64,000 nucleotides of DNA from Cryphonectria parasitica EP155 (taxonomy: Eukaryota > Ascomycota > Sordariomycetes > Diaporthales > Cryphonectriaceae): the NCBI RefSeq assembly GCF_011745365.1, contig NW_024468909.1:3658001-3722000 (forward strand), given 5' to 3'. Under the pieces are notes generated by a model, which did no database searches, was not told the origin of the DNA, and saw only the letters and a list, made by a program, of their open reading frames with translations. Shown here piece by piece: positions 11,663-22,749 of this stretch (positions are counted from its first letter, which is position 1; each line of letters opens with the position of its first letter). The translations under genes were made by a program, and so were the position numbers.

Positions 11663-12577
11663 TACGACTACCTCCCTGTCCTGTCGGTTGTGATGACGAT
11701 ACTTGACCATCGTACCGTGAGATTCACCTGAGCTGCTGCTCCCAGATAATGGGATGGTGGGTGTAATTGGGTTTCCGCTCGGATTCTGGAGGCGATTCCT
11801 GGCAACCGTAGAGATGTGTTTTGAGGCCTGATGCCCGCAGCTGTGCTTCGTTGGGCCGCAACGTAATAATCAATGGTGATGGTGTGTGAGAAAACGCCAT
11901 GGCCTCTGCTATAGGTAGGCTTTGGGGTCCGTGCTGTTGAGCCCGGTACGTAGTCAGATGGTACGACTACAGTATGCATACCGCTAAAGCTTTGTGTGGG
12001 GTGTCTTGCATGCCCTTGCATTTTGCTGCAGATACTGAGCAGCAAGCGGGCCAACCACGGCGCAACAGTGCAGCCGCATGGGGAGTGGAACTTCTAAGTC
12101 GAACTCGAAGGGGTATCATGCCGTGGCCGCGATGTCACCTATCTCGCTCTCCGCACCGCACAAGATGGGGAGAGCCTGCATAGTCGATACCTTGCGGTGA
12201 GCTCCAGGATGGCCCACAAGGGTTGAGAGGCTGCTGCTATGTTACAGTCCCCTCCCCCCTCCCTCTTCTCAAGGAGGCGCACTGCCGCGCCCAAGTACCT
12301 ATCAATCAGCCTTAAAACCATCGTTAGTCTTGACGTACCGGAGCCTTCCCATCGCCTCGTGCTTTCTCTTGAAGCTCTTCAAACAGGAGCGCCAACAACC
12401 CATTCAAGCAAAACTGAAATCCAGACTGACGCAGTTCCACATCACATGGTAGTATGGAGCTGACGGAGCTGGAGGGAGCACTCAACATGAAACGCGCCCG
12501 CGTGGTTAGCAGACAGTCGAGACCCAGCACGCCCCCTCTCCTTGGGCTGGGAGTGAGAGAGAAAGAGAGTGAAGTGA

Positions 12578-12602
12578 GTGTGTGTGTGTGTGTGTGTGTG
12601 TG
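12578..12602. repeat. (GT)n microsatellite
   Basis: A 25-base GT run following a GA-rich stretch, in intergenic DNA. Confidence 0.9.
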
Positions 12603-13993
12603 GTACTGTGGTGATCGTACGATGGCGTCTGCAACTGCCGTGGGGTCGTCAGGCGCGGGGCTTTCCAAGATGACTGTGTCGCTCAAGGTCCAGGCCTCTC
12701 TGCTCCTGCACGAGACCTGTGGGAACCCCCGGTTCCGGGCTGCCGAGCGAGGGTCCGGACCTTTCGGCTCTCGACGACTAGTGCGTATCATTTCGATGCG
12801 GCGAGAAGCGAGCGAAGGATGCGATAGGCATGCACGCGACGGCCCCCCCCCCCTCACACACCCTTTTCTTTTACTTTCATCTTTCTGCTGTTGGTCATTG
12901 TCACACCTGGCTGTGACGAGGCTTGCGTTAAGCCGATGGTGAGCTCTGCGGGCGGGATGCTGTGGGAGCTTGCCGCAAGCAGGGGTCGGTCCTAGGATGC
13001 ATAGTCACTGCAGCGGGTAGCAGGTAGCTGCAGGGCTGTTGGTGTCCAAAGAGGTGCCAGGGTAAAGGTTATCTGGTCCTTGTGTCATAAGATCTATGCC
13101 AGTTTGTAAGCGCGAGTCAGACCAGTCGCATGCAGGAGGGCTAACGTTGAGGTTGAGGTCTAGATACCATAAGACCTCTTTTGGCAAGTAGTAGGTAAGG
13201 ATGCGCCCTGAGCGGTCAGCATGCCTACAGGCCTGGTACCTCATCCACGAGGGCCCGAGGAATCTTGTGAAGGCCTTCTTTGCGTGCTTGCACATGCGTG
13301 CCAATGAGCGAGACCTGCCCAACGGCGTGCTCCCAGGACCTGTGTGTGTGCAAGAAGCGGAGAAGCGATGCGTGACTGCTACCTGCAGGTAGGCTGATTC
13401 GACCGCCGACCAGCCATCCCAAAGGGCTGGCTGGATCTAGATTGCGCTCCCTCCTCTAGCATCGACTTGTGATACTCGGCGGGCTGGATGGCCAAAGATG
13501 ACGAGACAAGGCGTCTCCCATCTCATCCATGTCATTTAGGATTCGCATCACGACTCTCCCAGCATTCAGGTCGCGAAATCTCCGAATCGGCCGGGTCAGA
13601 CCTGGAGCTAGCCATGGAGATGACCAAGCTGCTCGACCTAGGGCACCCAAGATGAGGATGACCAATCGGAAATTACAGTCTTCGTCTGTCCGCTGAGGTA
13701 CCGAAGGCGCAGTGTTCGTGCGTAGTATTCCTAGTCAAGAGGATTTTGGTGGCGTCGCAATCTGAACTTTGTACCTGGCTTGTACCGCTGTGGCTCGAGG
13801 TACTTCCTGGATTCTAAGGTAGGATTAGAGTCCAATCAGGCTGGATGTGTGTCTTTCAACCAGCCTCCTATCGAGACTTCCTTCGGCCTAGAGAACCAGT
13901 CGCGGATAGATCACCGGTGAGCACCGCATGCTGCCACCTACTACGTATCGACTGGGAACAACTTGGTAATTGCTGGCTTCCTCTTGCTCGTTG

Positions 13994-14025
<32 letters not shown>

Positions 14026-14033
14026 GTGTGTGT
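13994..14033. repeat. (GT)n microsatellite, one interruption
   Basis: A 40-base GT run broken by a single C at about 14021, in intergenic DNA. Confidence 0.9.
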
Positions 14034-15650
14034 AAACCTGCCGGTGGCGGAGATAATCAAAGGCCCTCCGTCAGCCTCCGCGGCCGCCCGAAATCTTCAC
14101 AACGCGGCCGCCTCTTTTCTCTCTAGAAAAGACGACAATTTTAACGATTTTGGCACATCGCCCGAGAAACGCGTCGTGAGGACGTGTTGTATTATGCAGT
14201 TGAGTCTGATCGTGTTGCGTTTTCATCCCAAGACACTTGGTACTCGTACCATTCGCTAAAATCTACGTGTGTTCGCATAGACAGATTGATGCTCAGGGCT
14301 GCAGGTTCTTGTACGGGATTGCATTGGCTGAGAACCATTGTTGAAGGGCTCCCTTTAGGGCGGTCGAATAATACCGGCCCTTGTGAGTTCGAAATACTGG
14401 TTCGCTCGATCGCTGTATTCGGAGACGTGCCATTGTCCCTGCGAGCTGGCTCGATCTCCAAGTCCGACGGCCAACCATCTGGGCGATCAGTACTGGGTGT
14501 GAAGGTACCTGCGGGGCCGCGATGCTTGCAAGAAAACTTCCGCGACCCAAACGTGCTACATCACGAGGGTGCCTGTTGGCTGGAGACGGTAAAAAGTGGA
14601 GTCCGGTGTGAAAAAATCGATGCGTGTGTGCTGCAATAAGACGTTAGTTATAAGGGTATAAAGCAGTTGGGTATAGGCATATGGGCCTATACGGCGCAGC
14701 TTAAGACACACCAAAGGTCCCAAGAGAAATTTAGACTAATCTCATCTCGCACAGCACATGGCCCAACCGGTTGATACGGACAGAGACCGTGGTAACCCAC
14801 GGCAGGGAACAATCGGTTGGTTGTGGAAGAGCGGTGTACGCAGTGCCGAGCTCAAAAGGGCTGCTACATGAGAGTGCTCATGCCTGACTGAGCTGCTGAA
14901 TCGGAACTGTGATAGCTCACCGGTGGAAAATTGCTTCAGTATTCGTTTTTACGGGCGAGGGAGGGTCCCGTTGTCTGGTTGCCCTTTCAGATCATTGGAG
15001 TGCGCCCTCTGCTTCCTTTTTGAGCAGAGTCGCGGAACGGATACGCCGTCATATGGTCAACCACGCGGCCGAGACAAATTGGTGAGGATGGATTGATGAA
15101 CTTGAGTTCCTTGGTTCATCCGATGTAAGCTGTGAGTCGTCGTGGCCGTTATACATGCCCGTAGAGAAACCCTGCTTGCATCGCGAGTTCCAGCCGCCCT
15201 CGAAAGCCGACGAGTGATAATCCCAAAGTTGAGCCGCCTTTGTATCTGGACTCGGTGACTTGGTGAAGAGCCGCCCACATCTAGCCCTAGATATTCAGTC
15301 ATAGTGAACTACAGGCTGATTTTGTGACAAGTTGGATACATCAGCGATGGTCGCCATGCTTCTATAGCTTGGCCATTCTGTGCTGTTTTCTGACAACTTG
15401 AAAAGGCCCCATCCACACCAAGGGTCTCAACCGCGGCAACAACCATACATGAGGGTCAGAGAGTGCCAGGAAGCAGCGGCCAAGCCTTATCGAACACTTT
15501 GGGGGCATCATGAGGGTCCCCTTGGCTCAGGAGGGAAAGGGAGGGGGTTGAACGGATGTTCGCCTGCATGGTTAGATCCTTGATACCATGCCGACATTGG
15601 CGATGACAGTCTCGAGCATTCTCGCGTCCTGATGGCGTACGCAATTACTG

Positions 15651-16997
15651 TCAGCGGTGCAGCAGACGCCTGCCCAGCTCAGACTCGTCAAGCGTGACAC
15701 CCTGCTCCACGAGATCGACCAAGGCCTTGTGCCGACTCACGTCCAGATCTTGGCCCAGGAAACCTGCTGTCTCGATGAGCCAGCCATTGAATTCCCTGAT
15801 CTCGGTCTGCTTGCCAGCCTCGACATCCTGGAACATGGAACTCTTGTTGTACTTCACCTTCTCGCCAACCACATGTAACATCTCTCTCAAAGCCGGGGTG
15901 GAGAGGCGGCGTGCCAGGGATTCAACAGACATGTTGCCGTCCTTCATGATCTCCTGGCTGCTTTCGTGTTGGATCAGTGCCTGAAGGACGTCGCTTGTCT
16001 CCCTAAGCAGTTCGTCCATGATCTTGACAGTCTTTCCGTCTGGGTCGGCGAAAAGGACGCCATTTCTGACTCGCAAAATGGCTGTGAGAGGATTGATGAT
16101 CATGTTGACAACGAGCTTCTCGAGCTGCAGTATCCAGAGCTCCGGGCGAGGCACTGCTTGACCCGCTAGATGAGGTGCCGTTGCGATGAGTCTGGTGAGA
16201 TAGCTGGGCCTTTCGGCTTGTTCATCGCTCGAGCATACGGGCCCGACAACCACGCCTGCCGGGGCAGCATGTACACTCTTGAAAGGACCTTCTGAGAACA
16301 CCCCATGCATGGTCACGCCGTGGAGAAAGGTGGGATGACGGCCGTCCGGATACCGACATGTGAAATAGGTAGTCCCATGCGGAGGCCAAAGCCTGTTCAT
16401 GCCATTCTGCACAAAAAGGACAGTTGACGAGCCGTCGAGATAGCGGCGTAGTCTGTCGACCTCTGGGATTGCAGCTGGAGCTTTCGTCGCAACGATGAGA
16501 TTCGATATTCGCCCGCCGTCGACGACTTCTCGGACAGGGCCGACTGATGGCTTCTCAGGAGTCCACCACTCGACGTCAAAGTTTGAGAGCCGTTCGGTGT
16601 GTCCATACCGCGTCATTTCGATGCCTGGATCAGAAGCCCAATGCTCCAGAAGGCTGCGTCGATGCACGACAAGAGTGATGGGCGGGGGGTTTGACAGCTG
16701 TGACAGACATGTGGCATACAGTCTACCGAGATTTCCCAGGCCCAAGACAAAGATTCGAGACTCGGATTTCCTATGAGCAGAGGATAGATATGCCTGGCCC
16801 GACCTGGGGGCGCCTTGCGAGCCTAGGTTGTCCAGGGTCCACGCGTACGATATAGGTGGAGGTTTCGAGTCGTTGAGGATCGCGTGCAGCCAAGGTGGCG
16901 TGTCGCGAGACGCCTTGGTAAAGGACTGAGCAATCCAGCGGGTTTGAGATTGTCCTCCCAGCCTCTGAGCTACTGTGAGCCTCCTCGCAACTACCAT
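15651..16997 (-). CDS. 2-dehydropantoate 2-reductase (ketopantoate reductase) family protein
   Basis: Predicted NADPH-dependent reductase of the PanE/ApbA (yeast Pan5) family, which converts ketopantoate to pantoate in pantothenate/CoA synthesis. Intronless, 448 aa from ATG at 16997 (A at -3); the frame extends further upstream but that part is not protein-like. The N-terminal ~80 residues are Arg/Ser-rich with no acidic residue before position 32, so a mitochondrial presequence is possible. The dinucleotide motif GLGNLG is at about 86-91, followed by IVATKAPA. The C-terminal domain carries EKLVVNMIINPLTAI, whose Lys matches the catalytic Lys of PanE, and SSMFQDVEAGKQTEI, the usual substrate-loop motif. 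It is larger than yeast Pan5 because of the N-terminal extension. It is divergent from the phosphodiesterase gene at 18356. Fungi have several paralogues of this family, so the exact substrate is not certain. Confidence 0.85.
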   Translation of the reverse strand: MVVARRLTVAQRLGGQSQTRWIAQSFTKASRDTPPWLHAILNDSKPPPISYAWTLDNLGSQGAPRSGQAYLSSAHRKSESRIFVLGLGNLGRLYATCLSQLSNPPPITLVVHRRSLLEHWASDPGIEMTRYGHTERLSNFDVEWWTPEKPSVGPVREVVDGGRISNLIVATKAPAAIPEVDRLRRYLDGSSTVLFVQNGMNRLWPPHGTTYFTCRYPDGRHPTFLHGVTMHGVFSEGPFKSVHAAPAGVVVGPVCSSDEQAERPSYLTRLIATAPHLAGQAVPRPELWILQLEKLVVNMIINPLTAILRVRNGVLFADPDGKTVKIMDELLRETSDVLQALIQHESSQEIMKDGNMSVESLARRLSTPALREMLHVVGEKVKYNKSSMFQDVEAGKQTEIREFNGWLIETAGFLGQDLDVSRHKALVDLVEQGVTLDESELGRRLLHR

Positions 16998-18355
16998 GAT
17001 GATGTTTCCGCCGTTGGCAGAAAGAAAGAGAAACAAAGGCTGCCTAAAGATGTCTCCCTTAAGATGGTTGTGTTTCCATGCGACACAGGAGTTTGCCTGA
17101 TCCAAGCCAGCCGGCTTTTGTTTGTGCGTGTGAAAGGACTGGTCCTGGAAGAGATACAAGGCCAGATGTCGAGTTATTGCACATTGCAATGTTGGGCTTG
17201 TTGTCGTCAGGATGCAGTGACGTCTGGGAGGTTGAGCTCCATGGTCCGTGCACACCCTATCCGGGTCACTGCAATAGGCAGCCTTCGACTTCGGGGAAGG
17301 TGCTACCACTTACACGCATTCTTCTTTCCTCATTTGCCTCTGAACCTGCGCGCATCGTTATCGAGTGACTTCCTCTACATATTTCAGCGGCCTCTCGGGT
17401 TGATTCTTGAATTTGCAGAAAGAAGTCGAGATCTCATCTTCTGCATATAAGCTTAGTCTGTTCACCCTCCCTGCAGGAATGTTAGGTCTGATTCAGGCCG
17501 AGGGTTGAAACACCATATTCGCCCGTTTATTACATCGTCAAGGACAGGAAGAGCAATTACTTCACGCCCCGTGTTACTTATGATCCCAAAACAACCCTGG
17601 GCTAGGATACGCTTCTACCATGCTCGTCAATCATTGGGAGTTCAACAGAGCTACCTTCATCATTGTGATACTCAGGCCACCCCATCCATACGTAATAATT
17701 ACCACACAAAGCTATCTCTTCAAATGCCTCCCTGGCAACATTCTCCAGACAGACTTAAGTTATTTGGACACTCTTTTGCCGTTTATACGCCTATAGCTTC
17801 TGCTGATCTTTCGTCTTCCATGGCTATCCGCTGATCCTACCATGTTCCTGATGTCTCGGTATTTTTATACATAGCATTGTTTTCCGATTTAGTGGCCGAG
17901 ACTTGGTACCCCAGTCTGTTTCCCCTAAAGGGCGTCGTTCCTGCTCGAAACAATTGCTGCACAGGTTACTGGTTGAAGCGAGAGCCCACCCACTTTTTCT
18001 TCGTGTGCAGCACCGTTCACGATCATCAGAGACACTCAAATAACTAATACTGACCGAACGTGGCTTTTGTTCAAGAGACAAGAATCGCGAGGCCATGCAC
18101 GGGAGCTAAGACAAAACGCTGAATCTTTCTCCCTTTGTAGCCAATTGGTCTTGGGGTTTCACCGCGAGACTTCAGGTGATGTTTCAAAACAAGGTCCGGA
18201 CTCTGCGACGCACTGCTTGCCCAACACTGTCACTCTGATTCTGTTCTCATTTCCTTCCTTCTTGCTGCTATCTCAAGACATATATCTGTGCTCTTTATCT
18301 CAACTTATCCTTCTCAGCAGGTCCCCTGAGATCGCCTGTCTGGGGTAGGAAAAAG
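16998..18355. promoter_or_regulatory. Shared divergent upstream region
   Basis: About 1.36 kb between the starts of the ketopantoate-reductase-like gene (minus) and the PLC-like gene (plus). No coding frame is supported. A pyrimidine-rich stretch at about 18240-18315 precedes the phosphodiesterase start, as is common for fungal promoters. No specific operator was identified. Confidence 0.5.
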
Positions 18356-19796
18356 ATGAAGCGGCCACTTCTCGCCGTCCTCGCCACACTGGCCCGCGCC
18401 ATCGCCACGGCAGCAGCCGCAGCAGCCGCCTGTAACGGCCACGCCGAGCTCTGCGACCGCAGATACAGTAACGTCACCTTCCTCGGCTCCCACGACTCCG
18501 CATTCGTCGGCACATCCGTGGCAGACAACCAGGAGACATCCGTCGCAGACCAACTGGCCCAGGGTGTTCGGTTCTTGCAGGCACAGACGCACCTCGCCAG
18601 CGACAATCACACCATCGAACTGTGCCATACGCTGTGCCTGCTGGAAGACGCCGGGCCCCTGGCGGCCTATCTGAGCACGATCAAGACGTTTCTAGATGCG
18701 AACACTCAGGAGGTGGTCACGCTGCTGCTTACCAACCAGGACGGGCAGTCTGGGACGGCCTTTGATGCTGTCTTCCAGAGCAGTGGGATCAAGGGGTATG
18801 CGTTCACACCAGCTGGGAACTTGACGTTGGACCAGTGGCCGACACTGGGGCAGATGATTTCGATGGGCCAACGACTGGTCGTATTTATGGGTTCGTGTCC
18901 ACGTCATGGCTCAGCATATCTAAGATGACTGGCTGATGTGGAGTAGATTTTCCGGCTGGAGCTCCTGTTCCATACATCCTCAATGAATTTCAGTCTTATA
19001 TATTGTAAGTTTGAAGTTGAACTGTACACATGGACCACTGTATCAGCTAATACGTGTTGCCGCCAGCGAAACTCCATTCGAGTGAGTATATGTGATATCA
19101 ACACAGTCAACCAATTCGAGGATTACTAGAATAGGCTTCAAATCGCCGGCCAAGCAAGCGTTGTGACTGACTGGGCATCCCAACAACAGCACCACCGACC
19201 CTACTTTTCCCCAATGTGCCATCGACCGCCCTCCCGGCGCCTCTGCAGCTGGCCGGATGATTCTGGTGAACCATTTTCTGGACACCAACCTGTCAGGAAT
19301 TCTCATTCCGAATCAGGCCGCTGCCAACGTAACCAACTCGGCAGCATCTATCACAGCTCAGGCCAATCTCTGCTCTGGATTATACCAGCAGACCCCTAAC
19401 TTCATTCTGGTTGGTTGCTCTCCTTCAGATGTTCTCTGCTTAGGTGGCTGACGTCAAGGATTCAAGCTCGACTGGATTAGTATTGGAGATGCGATGTCTG
19501 TCCAAGCTATGATGAATGGTGTTCCTTTTACGATGGAGACAACCACGACTATAGACGGACAACCAAGTGGCTCGGTGACTGCCTCGATGGCTGTCAGTAC
19601 TGAAACGCAGGTAAGAATTTTTTGGGAAGTGCAAACAAAGGATTGACTGTGTCGGCTCACAAGGACTCTTTCTTTCTCCCAGGTTTCCATGGCGCAAAGT
19701 TCGTCTTGGTTTCAAGTTGGCGACCGATCAAAGAAGTCATCTCAATTGGCTGTGATGATGACCTGCTTTGCCCTCGTCAAGCATTTAATTCCTTAG
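18356..19796 (+). CDS. Secreted PLC-like phosphodiesterase (PI-PLC X-type TIM barrel)
   Basis: Six exons give 361 aa: 18356-18890, 18947-19004, 19067-19081, 19190-19409, 19467-19610, 19683-19796. Introns have GTNNGT/GTAAGT-type donors and AG acceptors, and every junction keeps the frame. Exon 3 is only 15 nt and encodes the core of the FETPFD motif. A signal peptide is likely at residues 1-25 (Ala-rich, then CNG). The phosphodiesterase barrel starts with VTFLGSHDSAF; His46 fits the first catalytic His and His91 (ELCHTLC) the second. Later motifs include VVFMDFPAG, DPTFPQCAIDRPPG and RMILVNHFLD. The C-terminus is moderately hydrophobic, so a GPI signal is possible but weak. Proteins of this family act outside the cell or at the wall; the substrate is unknown. 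Stop TAG at 19794. Confidence 0.85.
19067..19081 (+). other. 15-nt microexon of the phosphodiesterase gene
   Basis: Flanked by a CAG acceptor ending at 19066 and a GTGAGT donor starting at 19082. It carries one base, four full codons (Glu Thr Pro Phe) and two bases. Skipping it would remove exactly five residues in frame, from within the conserved FETPFD segment. Confidence 0.7.
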
Positions 19797-20675
19797 CCAC
19801 TGAAAGAGTCTGGTAATCTGGTCTTGTTTTGAACCAAAGTCTCAATAATGGGGAGGGGACCGCGCTTCTCTTGAATGGTTCAACCTGCTGCCACTGCACG
19901 ATGGTAACACAGGATCGTAACCCTCACATCCTTCGATCTGCCACCGAGGGAAAAGCTGTCAGGTCTCTTACGCTAGGAGCAGTAAAAAGATACACACAGA
20001 TCGAGCCATATAGGAACTTTGGAGGAATATTCCCGATAGACTTGATGATAGTGTGTAGAAAGACTCATCGGCAGCAGGCAATATTCGGAGGCAATGACGC
20101 CGTTTTGATAATTACTACATGGTAAATACTATACACAAGCCAAGTACCCAAAAAGGCTGCAGTCAACTGACTAGTCTCAGCCTTACGAAAACGTGTCTGC
20201 CAGTTAGTCCTAGAGAAAGCTAAGCAGCTTACAAAGCAGCAAGTTGCAAGGCGTATAGCAAGAAGGCCCCCATAATTGCAAGAATCTCTCTACAAGCACT
20301 AGAAAGATGTCTATCCCAAGTGCAAGCTGGAAATGACGTGATTTATATCGATAGATTGTCTGAACTGACGCAATTCTAGTGTTGATCGTCCGTCTCATGT
20401 ACACTTCTATAGCCTCTTCGCTATACATTCTATTATGTCTTTAAAACCTAGACGCCAGAATGCAGGCCCCCATTTTTCCCAACATGAGATATCATGTTAA
20501 AAAGAAGACGAAAAAAAAAAAAGCAAATCCATCTATGATGCAACGCCGTGCCATGCTGAGGTATCTCAACGGGGGATTTTCAGAAAAAACAAACACAATA
20601 AACGTTCTTGAAATCGTGGGTGTCAACGAGTTCGTTCGTGATCATGTGCCTTAACAGGCCCACCTCCAATCATCA
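19797..20675. other. Convergent 3' intergenic region
   Basis: It lies between the stop of the phosphodiesterase gene (plus) and the stop of the MFS gene (minus). It is relatively AT-rich after 20100. A short Lys/Arg/Gln-rich frame on the plus strand at about 20205-20270 (includes VLEKAKQLTKQQVARRIARR) looks faintly like a helix-turn-helix fragment but is bounded by stops. No gene is called. Confidence 0.5.
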
Positions 20676-22749
20676 TCAAACCTCCTCCTGCGGCTTCTCG
20701 ATCTCCGTCTCGTCCCGAACCACCGGCGCTTCAAGAGGCAGCTCAGGCTCCATGTCGACCTCCTTCTCCTTCTCCGACGACGACGCAGGCCCCGCAGCAC
20801 CAGCAGCAGCCACACTGCCCCTCCGCGTCGCGGTGCGGTGGCTCCTGCGCGACTGCCTGCTCATAGACTTGACCAGCTTCTGCATCCTCTCGGCGTCGCG
20901 GACCTCCTCCTCGGCCTCGCTCTCGTCGATGACGAGGTTGTTGTCGGCGCGCATCTCCTGCAGCACCCTGGCGGCCTCGGCGGCGAACTTGCACTTGGCG
21001 CGGACGTGGGGGCCGTATTTCCAGAAGAAGATGGGGAAGGGGATGCAGACGAGCGAGAGGAAGGCGGGGATCGAGGCCGCCCAGTGGATGCCGAGGTTTG
21101 TGTACATCTGGTCGGTGAAGAGCGGGAAGGCTGCGCCGAAGAGGGATCGGAGGACTGCGTTGGCGGCCAGCACGGAGGCTGCAAATACCACGTCTGAAAA
21201 GCACCAGTGCGTTAGTCTTGGCTGTTTATAGAGGGGAAAGAGAGAGAGAGAGAGAGAGAGAGCGGATCTTTACTCACAGGAATCAATGAGGTAGTTCATC
21301 AGAGACAAAAACACCAGCACCAGACCCGTCGCAAAGAAAGCGCTGCCAATGATTGGGACGACCCAGTGCACATTATTGCCATTCGTCCAGGCGAACCAGA
21401 ACAGACCAACGGGAAGTAGGATGGACCCCACAATAGCACCGGGGAGACGCGCCTCTGGTGGCACATCGCCGCCCAGCTTCTTCGAGATCTTCGTGTACCG
21501 GATATTGTCGACCATGGCATAGGCGATGGCAAAGACCATGCCCACCAAGATACCGACAAAGGCCAGGCCCGAGAGACCGGCACTCCAGTGCTTGTCCAGC
21601 TCGAAGATGATGGGGAAGGCGGGGAACATCATGTAAAGGGTGCCATAGACAATAGCCATGTAGATGGACACAAGGAACACGATGGGCTCCCGGAAGAGGA
21701 GCGTCCAGGGTCGGGAGAGCGAGATGCGTAGTCGTCGGAGTAGAGAGATGCGGTCCTTTCCCAAGTCCAGCTTGGAGACGTAGACCTTGCCTGTCAGCTT
21801 GGCCAGCTTTGCGGCGCGAGTCCTCAAGAGGACTGGAGAATAAGTTTCGGGGATGAGCGCCGAGCACACGATCCACAGCACACCGGTGAAAATGGCCATG
21901 ACGCCCTCAATCCAGCGCCATCCTTCCGCCTCACCGAGAAATCCGCTTACAATCGGTCCTAGTAAGTTTTAAAAAACAATAATAATCAGCAATCGGAAGT
22001 CCTCTCGCAAAGAGTTTGCCGGAAGGAAGGGAGGTGGGGAGGAGGAGGGGGGGGGGTGGCTGAATAAGGTGGGACTCACCCAGAGAGGGGCCGAGGAAAG
22101 GGGCAGCAGCAAAACACGCCGTGGCAAACCCACGGTCCGAGGCGGAAAACATGTCTGCAATCACACCGCCCGAGTTGGTGAGTGGTGATGAGCCAAAGGC
22201 GCCTGCGAAGAATCGAAGAATGACGAGGCCAGAGAACGTAGGCACTCCAGCAGCGGCTGCGTTGAAGGCGACCATGGCGCCGTATGTAACAAAGTACAGG
22301 CCCTGGCGACCAAATGACTCGCTCATTGGCGCCCACAACAGAGGCCCGACAGCGAAGCCAACAACGAAGAGAGAAATTCCCAGGATTGAAAGCTCCTCGG
22401 ACACCCCAAACTCCTCAATGATGTACGTTAGGCCACCGGAGAAGGCACTGCTCACAAAGGCAACAGCCAAGGTCGAAAAAGCGGTCAGGATGGTGATGGC
22501 CCATTTCTTCTTGACGGTGTAGCCCTGAGGATTAAAAGGGTCGCATGGTGTGAAGTCGACAGCGAAGGGATCCTCCTCCGTCCCTGAGCCCGGATATCTC
22601 CATTGCAATGCCTCCTTGGTCACGCCGGCCGGGTCGAAGACCACCTTGAAATGGCTTACTTGGGACTCTCGAGAGCTGTGGGATTGAACGTCAGCCTCAG
22701 TGACGGTGACAGCAGAGGCCAGAGACGCGCTCGATGTTGAGTTCGCCAT
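20676..22749 (-). CDS. MFS transporter, DHA1 / polyamine-drug type
   Basis: Three exons: 22080-22749, 21278-21958, 20676-21193; 622 aa. Introns are 21959-22079 (GTGAGT donor, TAG acceptor) and 21194-21277 (GTGAGT, CAG, with a CTAAC branch and a CT repeat). The start is ATG at 22749 (A at -3). The ~120-residue cytosolic N-terminus contains WRYPGSG, DPFNP and the KKW typical of polyamine-type DHA1 carriers. Twelve membrane segments are expected. Visible family motifs are [10 protein letters not shown] (after TM2), [19 protein letters not shown] (TM4) and [14 protein letters not shown] (motif C), the last split by intron 1. The last helix is followed by a ~130-residue charged Ser/Glu-rich tail with an [12 protein letters not shown] patch. 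It likely sits in the plasma membrane exporting drugs or polyamines by proton antiport; the actual substrate is unknown. Confidence 0.88.
21239..21262. repeat. (GA)n / (CT)n microsatellite inside MFS intron 2
   Basis: About 12 GA units on the plus strand, which are CT on the transcript. They lie between the donor and the branch point of an 84-nt intron, so repeat length sets intron length. Confidence 0.9.

Larger units (their letters stand above)
8292..15650. other. Gene-poor interval of about 7.4 kb
   Basis: No gene is recognised. It holds T-rich and GA-rich tracts (8500-9900), a GTAC cluster (10034-10063), two adjacent CACGTG boxes (10252-10263), a (GA)22 run (11543-11586), a perfect 16-bp palindrome (11647-11662), GT runs (12578-12602, 13994-14033), and one small open frame with fairly protein-like composition (11197-11418, listed separately). 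Longer frames such as 12324-12857 minus and 10303-10869 minus look like shadows of low-complexity DNA. Confidence 0.55.

Noticed and set aside
12324..12942. Overlapping frames of 162-177 codons on both strands
   Set aside because: They cross GT and GA repeats, lack motifs and mirror each other; treated as chance.
20200..20290. Possible transposase helix-turn-helix remnant
   Set aside because: About 25 residues bounded by stops, no terminal repeats or other transposase motif nearby.
20608..21231. 207-codon plus-strand frame
   Set aside because: Antisense shadow of the MFS transporter's last exon.
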